Assembly (NCBI GenBank): GCA_022661535.1
Contig: JAKULF010000001.1
Coordinates: 3,472,001 to 3,536,000 of the forward strand
DNA: 64,000 bases
Reading direction: 5' to 3'
From: Eutypa lata
Taxonomy: Eukaryota; Ascomycota; Sordariomycetes; Xylariales; Diatrypaceae
Part shown: positions 1-10,320 of the stretch, piece after piece
Numbering within the stretch: position 1 is the stretch's first letter
Layout: the number at the start of each line of letters is the position of its first letter
Made by a program: the position numbers and the translations under genes
Notes under the pieces: model-generated
The model's input: the letters and a program-made list of their open reading frames with translations, nothing else
Database searches by the model: none
Told to the model about the DNA's origin: nothing

Positions 1-598
1 GTTTCTAGACAGAGAATAGGATGTTATAACAGTCCTTCTATACGCCGGACCGGCCAAATGATCAGTACGTCAAGGGGGTTCTTGATCTGCAGATAACAAT
101 AAACAACAATGGATTTGGATATAATCTTTAATTTATATAAAGTGGTTTTTTAAACCTTAACCATTAATAATCTTAAACTTTCCTTTTTAATACATCCGTC
201 AGCAGGGGTAACAATATGGTGGCTTAAGTGATGGTTGCTATAGGGAACGGAAAAGTGAATGCCTAAGGGCCCAGGGCTATAGATTGTATGCACAGTAGGT
301 AATACCAGCAGCAGCAATAGCGCTTGCAAATCCTCAAACAGTAGGGTGGGAATCAGGTGTCTAGTAGGTAACCTGTTATGTATGTGTTAAGATTTGTCCC
401 CTCACATAATGGAAAACAACTAGGCATCAAAGTTCCTATTGTCTAATATTATAATAGGAACCGCTAGAGAGCCAATTTTTCGCATGATCTAATCTCATAC
501 CACCAATTCTTTTCTTAAAAGTATCATTGTTTAGATACTAGTATGTGGTATGTATGAAATTCTCATTCTGAAGCAGCTTTCTTCCTAACCTATCTTTC
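1..598. other. No gene recognised, upstream flank
   Basis: I see no convincing coding frame here. The last part, roughly 540-761, reads as the promoter and leader of the first gene, being pyrimidine-rich and then A/C-rich. Confidence 0.5.
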
Positions 599-606
599 TA
601 TATAAA
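599..606 (+). promoter_or_regulatory. TATA box of the first LKDSRWA gene
   Basis: TATATAAA stands about 155 nt before the ATG at 762 and is followed by a C/T-rich and then A/C-rich leader, the usual arrangement of a strong fungal promoter. The paralogue downstream has a similar element at 1532-1543 and a similar leader, so the promoter appears to have been duplicated with the gene. Confidence 0.55.
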
Positions 607-761
607 GGTCAATCCTCCCACATTGAGAAATCCTCCATCTTTCCTTTACGACTCTCTTCATTCACTCTTCCAAATTATTGGAACCAAAACAAGATTATCA
701 TTATTTCCATCTCTATATACCAACAACGCAACCAATAGTCAGTCCCTAGAAGATAATCAGG

Positions 762-1304
762 ATGTCTTCGATGAATGATAACAGTAAGTTTAACTTAATT
801 CCAAGGCCTTTCTTATTAGCAACTGACAATAAATCAGACACAGGCAAAGCGCCTACCAAGCCGACGGACACTCCCGCCGTCGTCTCTTCTGTCCATGCCA
901 CGGACGAGAAGGCACACACTAGTAGCGTCAAGAAGATCACTTCGCCAGTGACCACGTCAACCACTCCGGCGGGCCCTTGTACCACGGGCTACCACCCAAC
1001 CCAGGCTAAGGAGGGCATCCCCAACACTACCGTAGCCGCAGAGAGCTGGAACCCCGTCGAAGATGAGAAGACGGAAAAGATGAAGGCTTTCTTCAAGGAC
1101 GATGAGGGCCCGAAAGTCAAGTTCGACGGGGAGGAGTTCAATAAAGATCGTCTCAAGTACGGCTTTACGAAGACCTTAAAAGACTCACGATGGGCCGAGC
1201 CCCCGAAGGGCAACGTTACCCAGGAGGAGTCCCGAAAGGAGGATCAGAAGTCTGGCTCCGGTGGCAAACCGAAGGGACTTAAGGATTCGCGATGGGCGAA
1301 GTAG
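762..1304 (+). CDS. Small hydrophilic protein with LKDSRWA motifs (180 aa)
   Basis: A single-exon ORF of 180 residues starts MSSMNDNSKFNLIPRPF and ends in GLKDSRWAK. It is rich in Lys, Glu, Thr and Pro, with no signal peptide or membrane segment, so it is probably a disordered intracellular protein. The motif LKDSRWA occurs twice, near residues 139-145 and at the extreme C-terminus, after a central block around VEDEKTEKMKAFFKDD. The downstream gene shares the same N-terminus, central block and motif, so the two are tandem paralogues. The start is the first ATG after a TATA box and leader. I recognise no family with a known function; the short SRWA motif could be a peptide-interaction module, which is inference. 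Confidence 0.75.
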   Translation: MSSMNDNSKFNLIPRPFLLATDNKSDTGKAPTKPTDTPAVVSSVHATDEKAHTSSVKKITSPVTTSTTPAGPCTTGYHPTQAKEGIPNTTVAAESWNPVEDEKTEKMKAFFKDDEGPKVKFDGEEFNKDRLKYGFTKTLKDSRWAEPPKGNVTQEESRKEDQKSGSGGKPKGLKDSRWAK

Positions 1305-1662
1305 AGGGTCTGACTACGGTAACGAGAAAGGAAACGGGGAGGCTAGAGGATAACGGACCGGATGATGGAGTATACGAAGTAGTTCTTCCGACAAATGAAT
1401 AACCTTATTGCCTACTATCTTCCGTAACCTAATCAAAGTGCCCACTGGTCCTTAGGTATCTTAATGCATAGATATTAACATACTGTATGCATAAAATGTT
1501 TATTTTAAAGTAAATTATGTCTTATTGCATTTATATAATAAAACCCCTTCAACTTTTCTTTTGCTTTCCTAAACTATCGGAATTAAACTACTACAATTAA
1601 TTCCATCACTATACATACCTAACTGCAACAAAACCAACCAGCTCCAGACCATAACAATAACA
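1305..1662. other. Spacer and promoter of the second LKDSRWA gene
   Basis: No gene. It contains a TATA-like run at 1532-1543, then a pyrimidine tract and an A/C-rich leader resembling the leader of the first paralogue (both carry a TTCCATC..CTATA stretch followed by ACCAACCA-like sequence). Confidence 0.5.
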
Positions 1663-2100
1663 ATGTCGTCAATGGACAAGAACACCAGTAAATTTCATTC
1701 TATCCCGAGACCATCCCTATCACTACATAACAGGGAATCAGACATGGGCATAGAGCATACCACCAAGCCAGTCGCGGAAGACATTCCCCTCGCCACCCAT
1801 TCCAGCAACGCCAATCCGAGGGAAACCAACACGGCCTCCGCAGAGAAGTGGAAACCTTCCGAGAATAAGAAGACAGAACAGATGAGGGAGTTCTTCAAAG
1901 AAGACAACACCCCCAAGGTCAAGGTCGACCAGGAGGAATTCGAGAAGGGCTGTGTTAGGTACGGCTTAAAGACCTTGAAGAACTCACGATGGGTGGATTC
2001 TGCCCAAGACAAGAAGACGGAGGAGACAAGCTTCGGTGCCAAACCGAAGACACTGCAAGATTCGCGATGGGCCGAGCTCCAGAAGGCCAATGTTATCTAA
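1663..2100 (+). CDS. Truncated LKDSRWA paralogue (145 aa)
   Basis: The ORF starts MSSMDKNTSKFHSIPRP and aligns throughout with the upstream 180-aa protein, including the block KKTEQMREFFKEDNTPKVKV. It carries LKNSRWV and LQDSRWA copies and stops at a TAA after KANVI. In the same frame beyond that stop the sequence still encodes a recognisable tail ending in LKDSRWA (2101-2181), interrupted by one further TAG. At these two stop positions the first paralogue has CAG codons, so the truncation is by substitution, not by frameshift. The shortened protein keeps two motif copies and may still be made. No function is known to me. Confidence 0.65.
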   Translation: MSSMDKNTSKFHSIPRPSLSLHNRESDMGIEHTTKPVAEDIPLATHSSNANPRETNTASAEKWKPSENKKTEQMREFFKEDNTPKVKVDQEEFEKGCVRYGLKTLKNSRWVDSAQDKKTEETSFGAKPKTLQDSRWAELQKANVI

Positions 2101-2181
2101 AAGGAGTCCCGAAAGGGTGGCTAGAAGTCTAGCTTTGGTGACAAGCCAAAGGAACTGAAGGATTCGCGATGGGCGAATTAA
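2101..2181 (+). pseudogene. Relic C-terminal tail of the second LKDSRWA gene
   Basis: The frame of the upstream ORF continues after its TAA (2098-2100) as KESRKGG, then TAG, then KSSFGDKPKELKDSRWAN and TAA. It matches the tail of the first paralogue. The two stops replace CAG codons there; CAG to TAG is a single C-to-T change in a CpA context, the preferred target of RIP. Confidence 0.7.
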
Positions 2182-3919
2182 AATGTTTATCATTGTGGGA
2201 TAATATATGACGGAAACGAAAAAGGAAATGGAAAACTAGAGGATAAAAGACAGGAAGGTGAAGTATATTAAGTAATTCTTTTAACATAATGAAGAAAAAG
2301 AAGCTTCCTTTTCACCGCGATATCACCATGCAATCAAAACTCTTCCAACGTGACATGCGTGTTAACAGATCTAATCAGCCACAATTTTTCCAATCCCACC
2401 TAACCCCCTCAAGCTGTTCTTTGCCAGTTACCTACGTACCCATCCATACAAGGTGCACATTTCCCCCGGCATGAATCCTTGGTCGGTGAAAGCCCACGAC
2501 TGGTACCTACCTACCTACCTACCTACCTACCTAATGCCTACTAACCCCCCCCCCCCTATCATCAACTCGTGTCACTCACTTCTAGAGTACGCCGCGCTTC
2601 CCGTGCGTGCATATGACAAAGAAGCAATAGGGACGGATGAGAGCGTGGCTGGCTGTTGTTGCTACCGCATAGCTGACCATTTTACCCTGGGGATGGACGA
2701 CTGATTGTGTTGTATGACTTTAGGAGATGTCCTTATGCCATCCGGTTCTACCTCCGGGTGTATTTTATGGGTAATGGTGTCAAGGGAGTAAGTATCCTAA
2801 CATGTGCAGGCAGGATTTACATATAGAAACTTTATCTTTCAACATATCTACATCATAATCATAGTCATATCACGAAGTACACACATTACTACCATAATGG
2901 AGACTGCATCCGACCATCACGAAAAACCAAAGAGCATCGCCACAACGACAAAGCCAGTGCCAAAAGACGGCAGCGTATGGGGTATTATATACCACTTTTA
3001 TTTACTTAATGTGTGGTCACGACCACTACGTACTTGGACAGCTAGTTACATGTAGTTAATCTCGTGGGATCTCCTTAAAAGACGCATCCATCCATCATCT
3101 TCAGGATCCAGCAAACATAATTCCTCAACCATAAGGCGTTTTGCCTCAGGAAGCTCCCTCTCCTGCGGCAACCAAAGCAAGCCAAGCCAGACCAAACCAC
3201 CTTAGTGTATGTATATACACACCGCGCATGCAATATATACAGGAGAAACAGGGCGGTGGGGTTGGGTATCTCAATCGTCTCCATTCTTCTTCCTTTCCGT
3301 CTCATGTCATCGTCTCTTCAAATGCTTGCTTGCTTGCTTGTTTGCCTGCTTGCCAAAAGAATCCATCCATCTATCTCATGCAACGAGGCACATTGCACCA
3401 CGGAGGAAAAGTTCGTGACCAAAACATAGAGCGCCAGCTAGGGAAAGAAAAAGAAAGACTAACTCTAGAGACCAAAGTGTGGATGCATGCAACCTAGAAG
3501 TTGACAGATTGCAGCCAATGATGTCAACCAAGGTGTCATATGCACTGCCCGTATCAAGTTGATATTGCAAACAATGTCATGCAGAGACATCATAGCAGCT
3601 CCAAGAATCAATGACTCCTAGGCAGACGAGTTATAGAGGACCTGAACATTTAAGCTTCATGCTCAATGTGGAAATAAATTCTGTTGTAATTGACGGGAGA
3701 ATCGCCTCATGGCAACTACGCCATGCGATCACAAATGATTGTAATAGTTGGAGAAATAGGATCATAGTAGTTCGTGATTAGAGTTGTACAAGAGGTTCAA
3801 ATTGGCGAAGGAAGACCTCATGGTTCATAGTTCGTGTTGTAAGGAATCTCCATGGTATAGTAGATGAGGCTGAATACACATTCGCTGGTACATCGTTCGG
3901 TATGATGTACGTCGTCAGT
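2182..3919. other. Gene-free interval with simple repeats
   Basis: No convincing gene. It holds a (TACC)n run at 2504-2533, a C12 run at 2545-2556, and T/C-rich stretches near 3320-3350. A short ORF from the ATG at 2899 (METASDHHEKPK..., about 52 codons) follows a leader-like A/C-rich stretch and could be the first exon of a small gene, but I found no second exon and do not call it. Confidence 0.4.
2504..2533. repeat. (TACC)n microsatellite
   Basis: About 7.5 uninterrupted copies of TACC, followed 11 nt later by a C12 homopolymer. Confidence 0.9.
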
Positions 3920-6900
3920 CTACTCCGGTCGGTGGGCAGGAATGCTTTCCACCTCACTCGCATTCGTATCACTGCTCTGTTCGTCGGATTCAGTAGCAGC
4001 AGGTGCAGGTGGCTGAGGGCGCCTTCTGCGGGCCGCCCTGCGCCGAGCCAGGATCTTCTTCGCAGAATTTGCAGGGGCATCCTCCTCTATTTCTACTTCC
4101 TCTACTTTGCTGCCATTGCCCTTCTTGCTGGGTGTAGTTACATCACCATCAGACCTTGTTGAAGTATTCGTAGCCTGCGCGTTGTTGCTGGTTCGGCCCT
4201 TCCGCGACTTCTGAGGTTTCACTTCCGGCTCGGAATCCTCGACCTCAGCCTCGGAAGCTTCGTCCGAGTCATCCTTGACAAGTTCAGTGTCGAAACCGAG
4301 GTCTGCGCTACCACCACGATCATTTCGGGACGCTTCTTCATTTGAACCACTGGTAATTGCAGCATCCTCGGATCCACCAGTAGCCGACTCCTCGTCGTCG
4401 GACTTAACGGCGAAGTGTGGAGTCTTAGCATTGGAGGCCTTGTTCGTGCCCGGACTTTTGAGTAGCTTGCCGAATTTGTGCTCCATGTCCTTATACTCTG
4501 CGTCGAGTTGGGCAGGCTGCAGATTGGCATATTCCAGCGTCTTCGTACTCTTGTACTGGCTGCACAGGAATTTTGCAATCTCCGGGACACTCAGTGTTTT
4601 CCAGTCTTCCATGGTGAGTTTCATTCTGTGCCACGCAACCATAAGAGGAGGACGTGACAGTTTCTTGCCCGAGCTCGCATATCCTGGGCGTTGAGCGCGG
4701 ATCTTGGTCCAAGGAATGCGACTATCAGCATTGGCGCCGCAAGCCAGGATGGCCTTTGTCAGGTTGTACCGTTCCCGGCTCGTCATTGCCTCGGCTTCTT
4801 CTCGTGCCTTGGTGATAAGTTCGTCCACTGATAGAATGTCCCCACCGTCTATGCTCTTGCCCTCCACTTGGGATTTGAGCAGCTTCCATTTGTTCTGGCA
4901 TTGAAGGCGGCTGCGAGTATGATCCATCTTCTCGCTCACTAATTGCCAGTCAACTAGGTCTTCGGGTCGAGAATCCACAGGACAACCCCCGGTGTGTTGC
5001 AATTGCTTCACATGGTCAAGAGCCTCATTGACAATATCAGTGAGGTGGCTCTCTTCCTCGCGAGACCAGGCATTCTTGCGCATATTTTTCCCACAAACGA
5101 TATAGTTCCGGATACGATCCCGCACGTCTTCCGGATGGCGATTAATGAGTTTTCCGATGACAGTGTACTTGGGGCCATGTAGTTCGTACATCTCAGAAAG
5201 TTCTTCATGCTGCTCTGGCGTCCAACTTGCCCGAGCTACAAAGTTGTGGTATTTACGTCTGCACTGGTTGATCACCTTCTGTCGTATACGATTCGGACAG
5301 GTGGCATGGACACTGTCCCAGAAATCTGTCGAGTTAACTTCCCTAGGATTGCCATGGATCAATTCGTTCCTCTCTTGATCAGTCATCTTGTGGTTTTCTT
5401 GCCAACGTTGAACAGCTTCATTGATGTTACGAAGTTCGAATTGACTGAAGGGCCCCGTTTGTTTAGATGATTTGTCAGATTTGGGCCCTGGAGTAACGAG
5501 CTTGTCCGAGCTAGGTGGTCCACCCTCCAACATCGATGTAATTTTAGACTGCATGCTTTTTCCGTTAGGGGCGGCATTCGAGGGTCCAGCCATAGTATCG
5601 GAGCTCCTGTTTGGTCGCTTGCGAGGAGGACGTCCTCCCCCGCCCTTGCGTGATGCAGCTGCGGCCGCTGGCGAAGGAAGTTCAGCAACATCCTCTTCCG
5701 TAACGTGATCGTATATCGTGGGCTTGGGCCCCCTCTTTCCCCCGGCACTCGATTTGGTTTGAGAATGTTGAGCTGGATCTGTAACAGGCAAACCATCACT
5801 TTGGACCGCCACTGATGAAGACACTTCGACCTGATTGTCAGCAACACTACTGGACGAGGTTCCCTCGGAAGCATGGTCATCGTCCAAAACATCGGTGCCA
5901 TCCGCGGTTGCTAAACCACTACCATCATCCAATCCTAAGTCCTCAGAATGCTGGTCAAAATTTTCTGCGCTTGATGAATCCGATCTTGTCACGTACTTGG
6001 CGGCCTCATCATCTGAGTATTCAGAAGCTTCCGGAGAGTTGGCTTCTGAAGAGTTGACACCATTCTCGAACTTATGCACCTCACTGTCTGAACCCTCATT
6101 GTCGATGTCGGCCTTGATATTACCAATGTCGTCTTCGTCCAAGCCTTCGTCGATTCCTTCATTAGGGCTTACGTCAGAGGGTACACCAGAAGGTTCGTTA
6201 TCGTTATCTTGATCGGGTGATGCGTTGCCTGAATTATCGGGTTGGCTATTCTGGCTTTTCACATGGTCGGCATAGATACTCTGTGCTAGGTCGCCGAAAG
6301 AATGCTCGGCAGATTGTGAATTGTCAACATCCGCCTCCTTTTCCCAACGCCGGGTAGGTTCTTCCCCAGATTCCACGAAGTCGTCCATATCCTGGTCGAC
6401 ATTGTCCTCATACCTTTCCTGGCTAATTCCATTCAAGTCATTTGGAGAGTCGCCATGATCCCGCTTTCGCTTCTTGTGCTCCTTCTTGCCCTGGCCTTTC
6501 GACTTGCGCTTTTGGCTAGAAGCGCCTGTAGTCAACATTGGGTCATTGTAACTAGAAGGGTCATTTGTGAGGGAGGTGTGTCCAGTCAACTCATCAGCTT
6601 GAGGCAACTGATCAAGACCAGTTTCAGCCTCGTAGCCGTCAATGTAGTTCGGATCCTGTGCCGCTTCACGATGTTTGGACTTTCGCTTTCGCTTCTTAGA
6701 CGACTTGGGTGCTTCAAAGTCCTGTCCCGCGGTATCATGGTCATCAGGTAGAGAGTATTCTGGATTCTCGATGGGTGGATAATGGTTATGATTAGAATCA
6801 GGCTCCAATGTCTGAGTCTCATCCATCTGGGACCTCTGTTTCTTCTTCTTCTCCTTTCTTCTGCGTTTAGTCTTCTCCGAGGACGGCACTGGCAGATTAT

Positions 6901-7435
6901 CATAGGCGTCGTGCTGGTCGGCCTGGTCAAATTGTTCTCCTTGGGAATATGCGCCCAGAGAGGGAGACCCAAGGTCATGGGCCTGTGCTGTGAATGAATT
7001 CATCTGAGTTCCAGATAAGTGTGCACCTGAAGTGGGACTTGAATGCTCCTGAGTTCGTCGCTGCCTCTTAGATATCCGTGGCTGACGACTCTGAGAATGT
7101 TCGGGGCTATCTCTTGGGGACTCAGCACCCTCGAACTTAAATACAGGGCTCTTAGAAGTAGATGGGCCAACGCTTTCTGAAGCAAGATTGGCGCTGGCGT
7201 CACTGTCGGGTTCAGGTTTGGGGTTCGAAGTTCGGCGGCGCGATAATTGGGCTAGAGGATCTGTCGACTGCGGGGCTTGACTAGAAAAGGCGAATCGTGA
7301 AGGGTTCAGATGATACGGTTGAGAGTCTGTATCTTGAGAATTATTGCTGGCACCGCGGATGTAATTAGCTTGCGCGGAGTGCTCGGAATGGTCGAGGTAG
7401 TCAGGTTTCTCTAGTTGACTACTTTGATTCCCCAT
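3920..7435 (-). CDS. reb1: REB1-type Myb DNA-binding protein (1171 aa)
   Basis: One uninterrupted ORF starts MGNQSSQLEK. The first ~650 residues are low complexity: acidic, Ser/Asp-rich, with basic nuclear-signal-like runs such as KTKRRRKEKKKKQ and KKRKRKSKH. A Myb/SANT repeat lies near residues 738-785 (WTPEQHEELSEMYELHG, then DVRDRIRNYIVCG) and a second near 790-856 (WSREEESHLTDIVNEAL, then CQNKWKLL), preceded by a helical segment at about 660-735. This arrangement is that of REB1/Rtf1/TTF-1 factors, which bind RNA polymerase I terminators, replication fork barriers and some promoters. The acidic C-terminus ends in a basic stretch (AARRRRPQ). The family assignment rests on the Myb repeats; whether it is the pol I terminator protein of this species is inference. 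Confidence 0.8.
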   Translation of the reverse strand: MGNQSSQLEKPDYLDHSEHSAQANYIRGASNNSQDTDSQPYHLNPSRFAFSSQAPQSTDPLAQLSRRRTSNPKPEPDSDASANLASESVGPSTSKSPVFKFEGAESPRDSPEHSQSRQPRISKRQRRTQEHSSPTSGAHLSGTQMNSFTAQAHDLGSPSLGAYSQGEQFDQADQHDAYDNLPVPSSEKTKRRRKEKKKKQRSQMDETQTLEPDSNHNHYPPIENPEYSLPDDHDTAGQDFEAPKSSKKRKRKSKHREAAQDPNYIDGYEAETGLDQLPQADELTGHTSLTNDPSSYNDPMLTTGASSQKRKSKGQGKKEHKKRKRDHGDSPNDLNGISQERYEDNVDQDMDDFVESGEEPTRRWEKEADVDNSQSAEHSFGDLAQSIYADHVKSQNSQPDNSGNASPDQDNDNEPSGVPSDVSPNEGIDEGLDEDDIGNIKADIDNEGSDSEVHKFENGVNSSEANSPEASEYSDDEAAKYVTRSDSSSAENFDQHSEDLGLDDGSGLATADGTDVLDDDHASEGTSSSSVADNQVEVSSSVAVQSDGLPVTDPAQHSQTKSSAGGKRGPKPTIYDHVTEEDVAELPSPAAAAASRKGGGGRPPRKRPNRSSDTMAGPSNAAPNGKSMQSKITSMLEGGPPSSDKLVTPGPKSDKSSKQTGPFSQFELRNINEAVQRWQENHKMTDQERNELIHGNPREVNSTDFWDSVHATCPNRIRQKVINQCRRKYHNFVARASWTPEQHEELSEMYELHGPKYTVIGKLINRHPEDVRDRIRNYIVCGKNMRKNAWSREEESHLTDIVNEALDHVKQLQHTGGCPVDSRPEDLVDWQLVSEKMDHTRSRLQCQNKWKLLKSQVEGKSIDGGDILSVDELITKAREEAEAMTSRERYNLTKAILACGANADSRIPWTKIRAQRPGYASSGKKLSRPPLMVAWHRMKLTMEDWKTLSVPEIAKFLCSQYKSTKTLEYANLQPAQLDAEYKDMEHKFGKLLKSPGTNKASNAKTPHFAVKSDDEESATGGSEDAAITSGSNEEASRNDRGGSADLGFDTELVKDDSDEASEAEVEDSEPEVKPQKSRKGRTSNNAQATNTSTRSDGDVTTPSKKGNGSKVEEVEIEEDAPANSAKKILARRRAARRRRPQPPAPAATESDEQSSDTNASEVESIPAHRPE

Positions 7436-9329
7436 TTGGTCGCATTTTTGCTCTTCTCCTACCTAGTCTTGTGAATATATGTACAGTAGACTAATTGTCG
7501 ACTGAGCGAGTGTCGACAATAGGATGTGATAAGAGGAAGTCGCAATCAAATTTGCGGGGTAAGTCAGTAGAAAAAATGATTATATGGCCTGATGTTGTCG
7601 TTGATTCAAAGTACTTGGTCGACATCAACAATAAGCTTGACGTTCAGGAAGTAATCGCAACTTGAGCTTGTCGGTTGGGTCGCGAGAGAAAAAGTGAACG
7701 CGCTATCTGTAATTTGATTACTAAGCTTAGTTTTTATACAAGGACGGGATACGTAGAATGATAAGAATAGAACGAACCTTAGAATAGAAACTATTCTTAG
7801 ATGTTATTTTATCTTGGAATTCAGAGTACAATCGAGCATGTGAAGATTTCCAGGAACGAGTGCGAAGATGTCTTGGTCTGTCGCAAGCGCGTCTGATCTA
7901 TCTGGTCCTGTTGTATGTAGGTAACTGAGGGACGCGATTACCGTTCACAGCTCGAAAAGAACGATAAGCTTAATTAAGGTACTTTTCGATAAGCCACTGA
8001 AGGTGGGGAGGTGAGGTACCTCTTTTAAGGCCGTTAAAGACATCCATTTGCAGCCGATACACTAAGGAATGCTGCTAGCCGTATATAGTATCGCCTGTTG
8101 AGCTGTATCGAAGTAGATTAGTAAGGTATCTTCGTATGGCTTGTGCAGATGTCTGACATTAGGCTACAATCACTGACTGACGGCATGCATGATCTTTACC
8201 CAGACAAATCTTGTTATACAATGCAAATACTAGGGAGCTTTGATTTTTTGTGTTCTTCCTATCCTGTTTTGTAGCTATAAGGTAATTGATTGATGGAAGA
8301 TAAAGGGGTTGGAGATTAAAGTTCAAGTTAGTTTTCCTCGGTACATTATAAACATCTAGGCAGAATTCAATGCAGGATTCAATGCAACGTGTTCAGGTTA
8401 CTTTTATGCTCCAGATATCAACCCGTGGAATCCATTCTTATGTTGGAATAACACGAGACAATGAATGATTAGGTAGTTATGATGCTCAGAGGCGCACCTA
8501 TATGTCCAAGAGGTTTGGCGTTGGTCTGTCCAGCCAAGCTACTCTGGGACTGTAGAGCACTCAAGACCATTGTCGAAAGTTGAGAATAAGGTGCTGAAAA
8601 CATATACATCGGGTTTCTAATCTCTAATACTCTTTGCCTATATACAAACATTCTTAAATACTGTTGATCAAACCGTTAGAGTACTCTGTCGTGTTCGTGG
8701 GACAGAAGTATGTTCAACTCCTAATTATTCTTTCAACATCTAAAAAGAACCTTGTAGCAATATCTAGAGGCACATCATTTCCATATAACAATCATGAATC
8801 CTGTTGGGACCCCAAACCTTGATTTTACCTTGAATGTTACCCAAGAATAATGAATATTAACTATTCAACGAAACGCCAGCAGGGAATATTAACCAAACCC
8901 ACTAAGAAATTTCGAGTCGATACTTCAATACATAGGCGTCTAGTATGATATCTACGGGAATTACCTGGCTATCCGGACTATTATGGTAAACGTAGTCAAC
9001 AATGATGTTATCAAGTGTGCTTAATTAGCATTTAGCCAAAGGCGGCTCATAAAGTAGTTGTGGCATCTCATCTTCAAGCCATATCTAAAGGGATAGACTC
9101 GTCTTTTTAACCGTGACATGTGGTTGGAGGGACTGATATTGAAGATTTCGAGATATGATCTCTGAATGTCTCACTCGACCTGACGCTAGGGCCATCACTA
9201 CATCGTTGAAAGCATCATAGTTGATGACATAATAATCTGGGAGTGTAGGAATATAAGCCATAAGAAGTGTTTAAACTAATCACGTTTAGATGTCCGGCCT
9301 TTTACCAAAAGATCTTAGGAGAGCATATA
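7436..9329. other. Gene-free interval
   Basis: No convincing coding sequence. The part next to 7435 should contain the promoter of the REB1-type gene. A 60-codon minus-strand ORF at 8469-8651 lacks any recognisable feature. Base composition drifts towards A/T near 9300, where the RIP block begins. Confidence 0.45.
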
Positions 9330-10135
9330 ATTCAGTTAATACCTTAGAATTAAATGCTATAAAATAAAGTGTTACGTTAACAGATAAAATATAAAGGTTA
9401 TATGACTATTATTACGTAGTATCGATTAGGTTGTATAAACGTAACTTAAATAAAGGTTGTTTTTATAAAGCAAGAAATAAATTAATAAATACGTTATTTA
9501 TTATACGATTTATTTATTACTTTATTTAATTAATTAATAATGTTTAAAAATTATTAATAAAATATTTAAATAAAAAGCTATTTAAATTTATATAAAAAAT
9601 AATATTAAACAAATATAATATTAATTAAATATAATAATAATTTTAAAAGAAAAAAGATTAATTAATTTAACTTAATAAAAGCTTAAATCTTATACGCTTT
9701 TTAAGTAAAAAAAGCTTTATTTATAACGAAGAAATTTTAAATTATAAATAAATAACGATAATAATTTACTTTTAATAATTTTTAAATATAACGTATAAAT
9801 GTTTTATATCGTATTATACGTAATATATATATATATAACTTAATTTTATAATTACTTGTTTTTTTTAATACGTTTTAATTATATCGTAAAAATCTTTTTT
9901 TAATATATTTCGTTTTATATTTTATATTATTATTTCATTAATATAATTATAATTTATAATGCAAATATAATATAACTTTAATTTATTTTTTTTAATAAAT
10001 AAAAAAAAGATTTATATTATATAATAAAGTTTTTAAAATATTTAACTTTTTTAAAAATAATTTAATAATTTAAAAAGATTTAAATTATTAATTTAATTAT
10101 TATTAATAAAAGATTTATAAATTATAAAAATATCG

Positions 10136-10320
10136 TATTTTAATTATTATTTATTATAAAATTAAATACGTTCGATTTAATTATTATTATATTAATTTAA
10201 AAAAATAAAGAAATTTAAAAATTTAAATAATAAACATTATATATTTTATAAAAAGTAAACGTAATAAAGATTAAATAACGTAATTTTAATAACTTTATAT
10301 AATAAAAATTATTTAACGTA
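10136..10320 (+). repeat. 185-bp direct repeat, copy 1
   Basis: It aligns without gaps to 12021-12205. I count 12 differences in 185 positions, every one a C/T or G/A transition. The copy begins TA and ends TA, as RIP-mutated TG...CA retroelement ends would, so these could be long terminal repeats bounding a 1.7 kb interior; this is inference. Confidence 0.75.
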
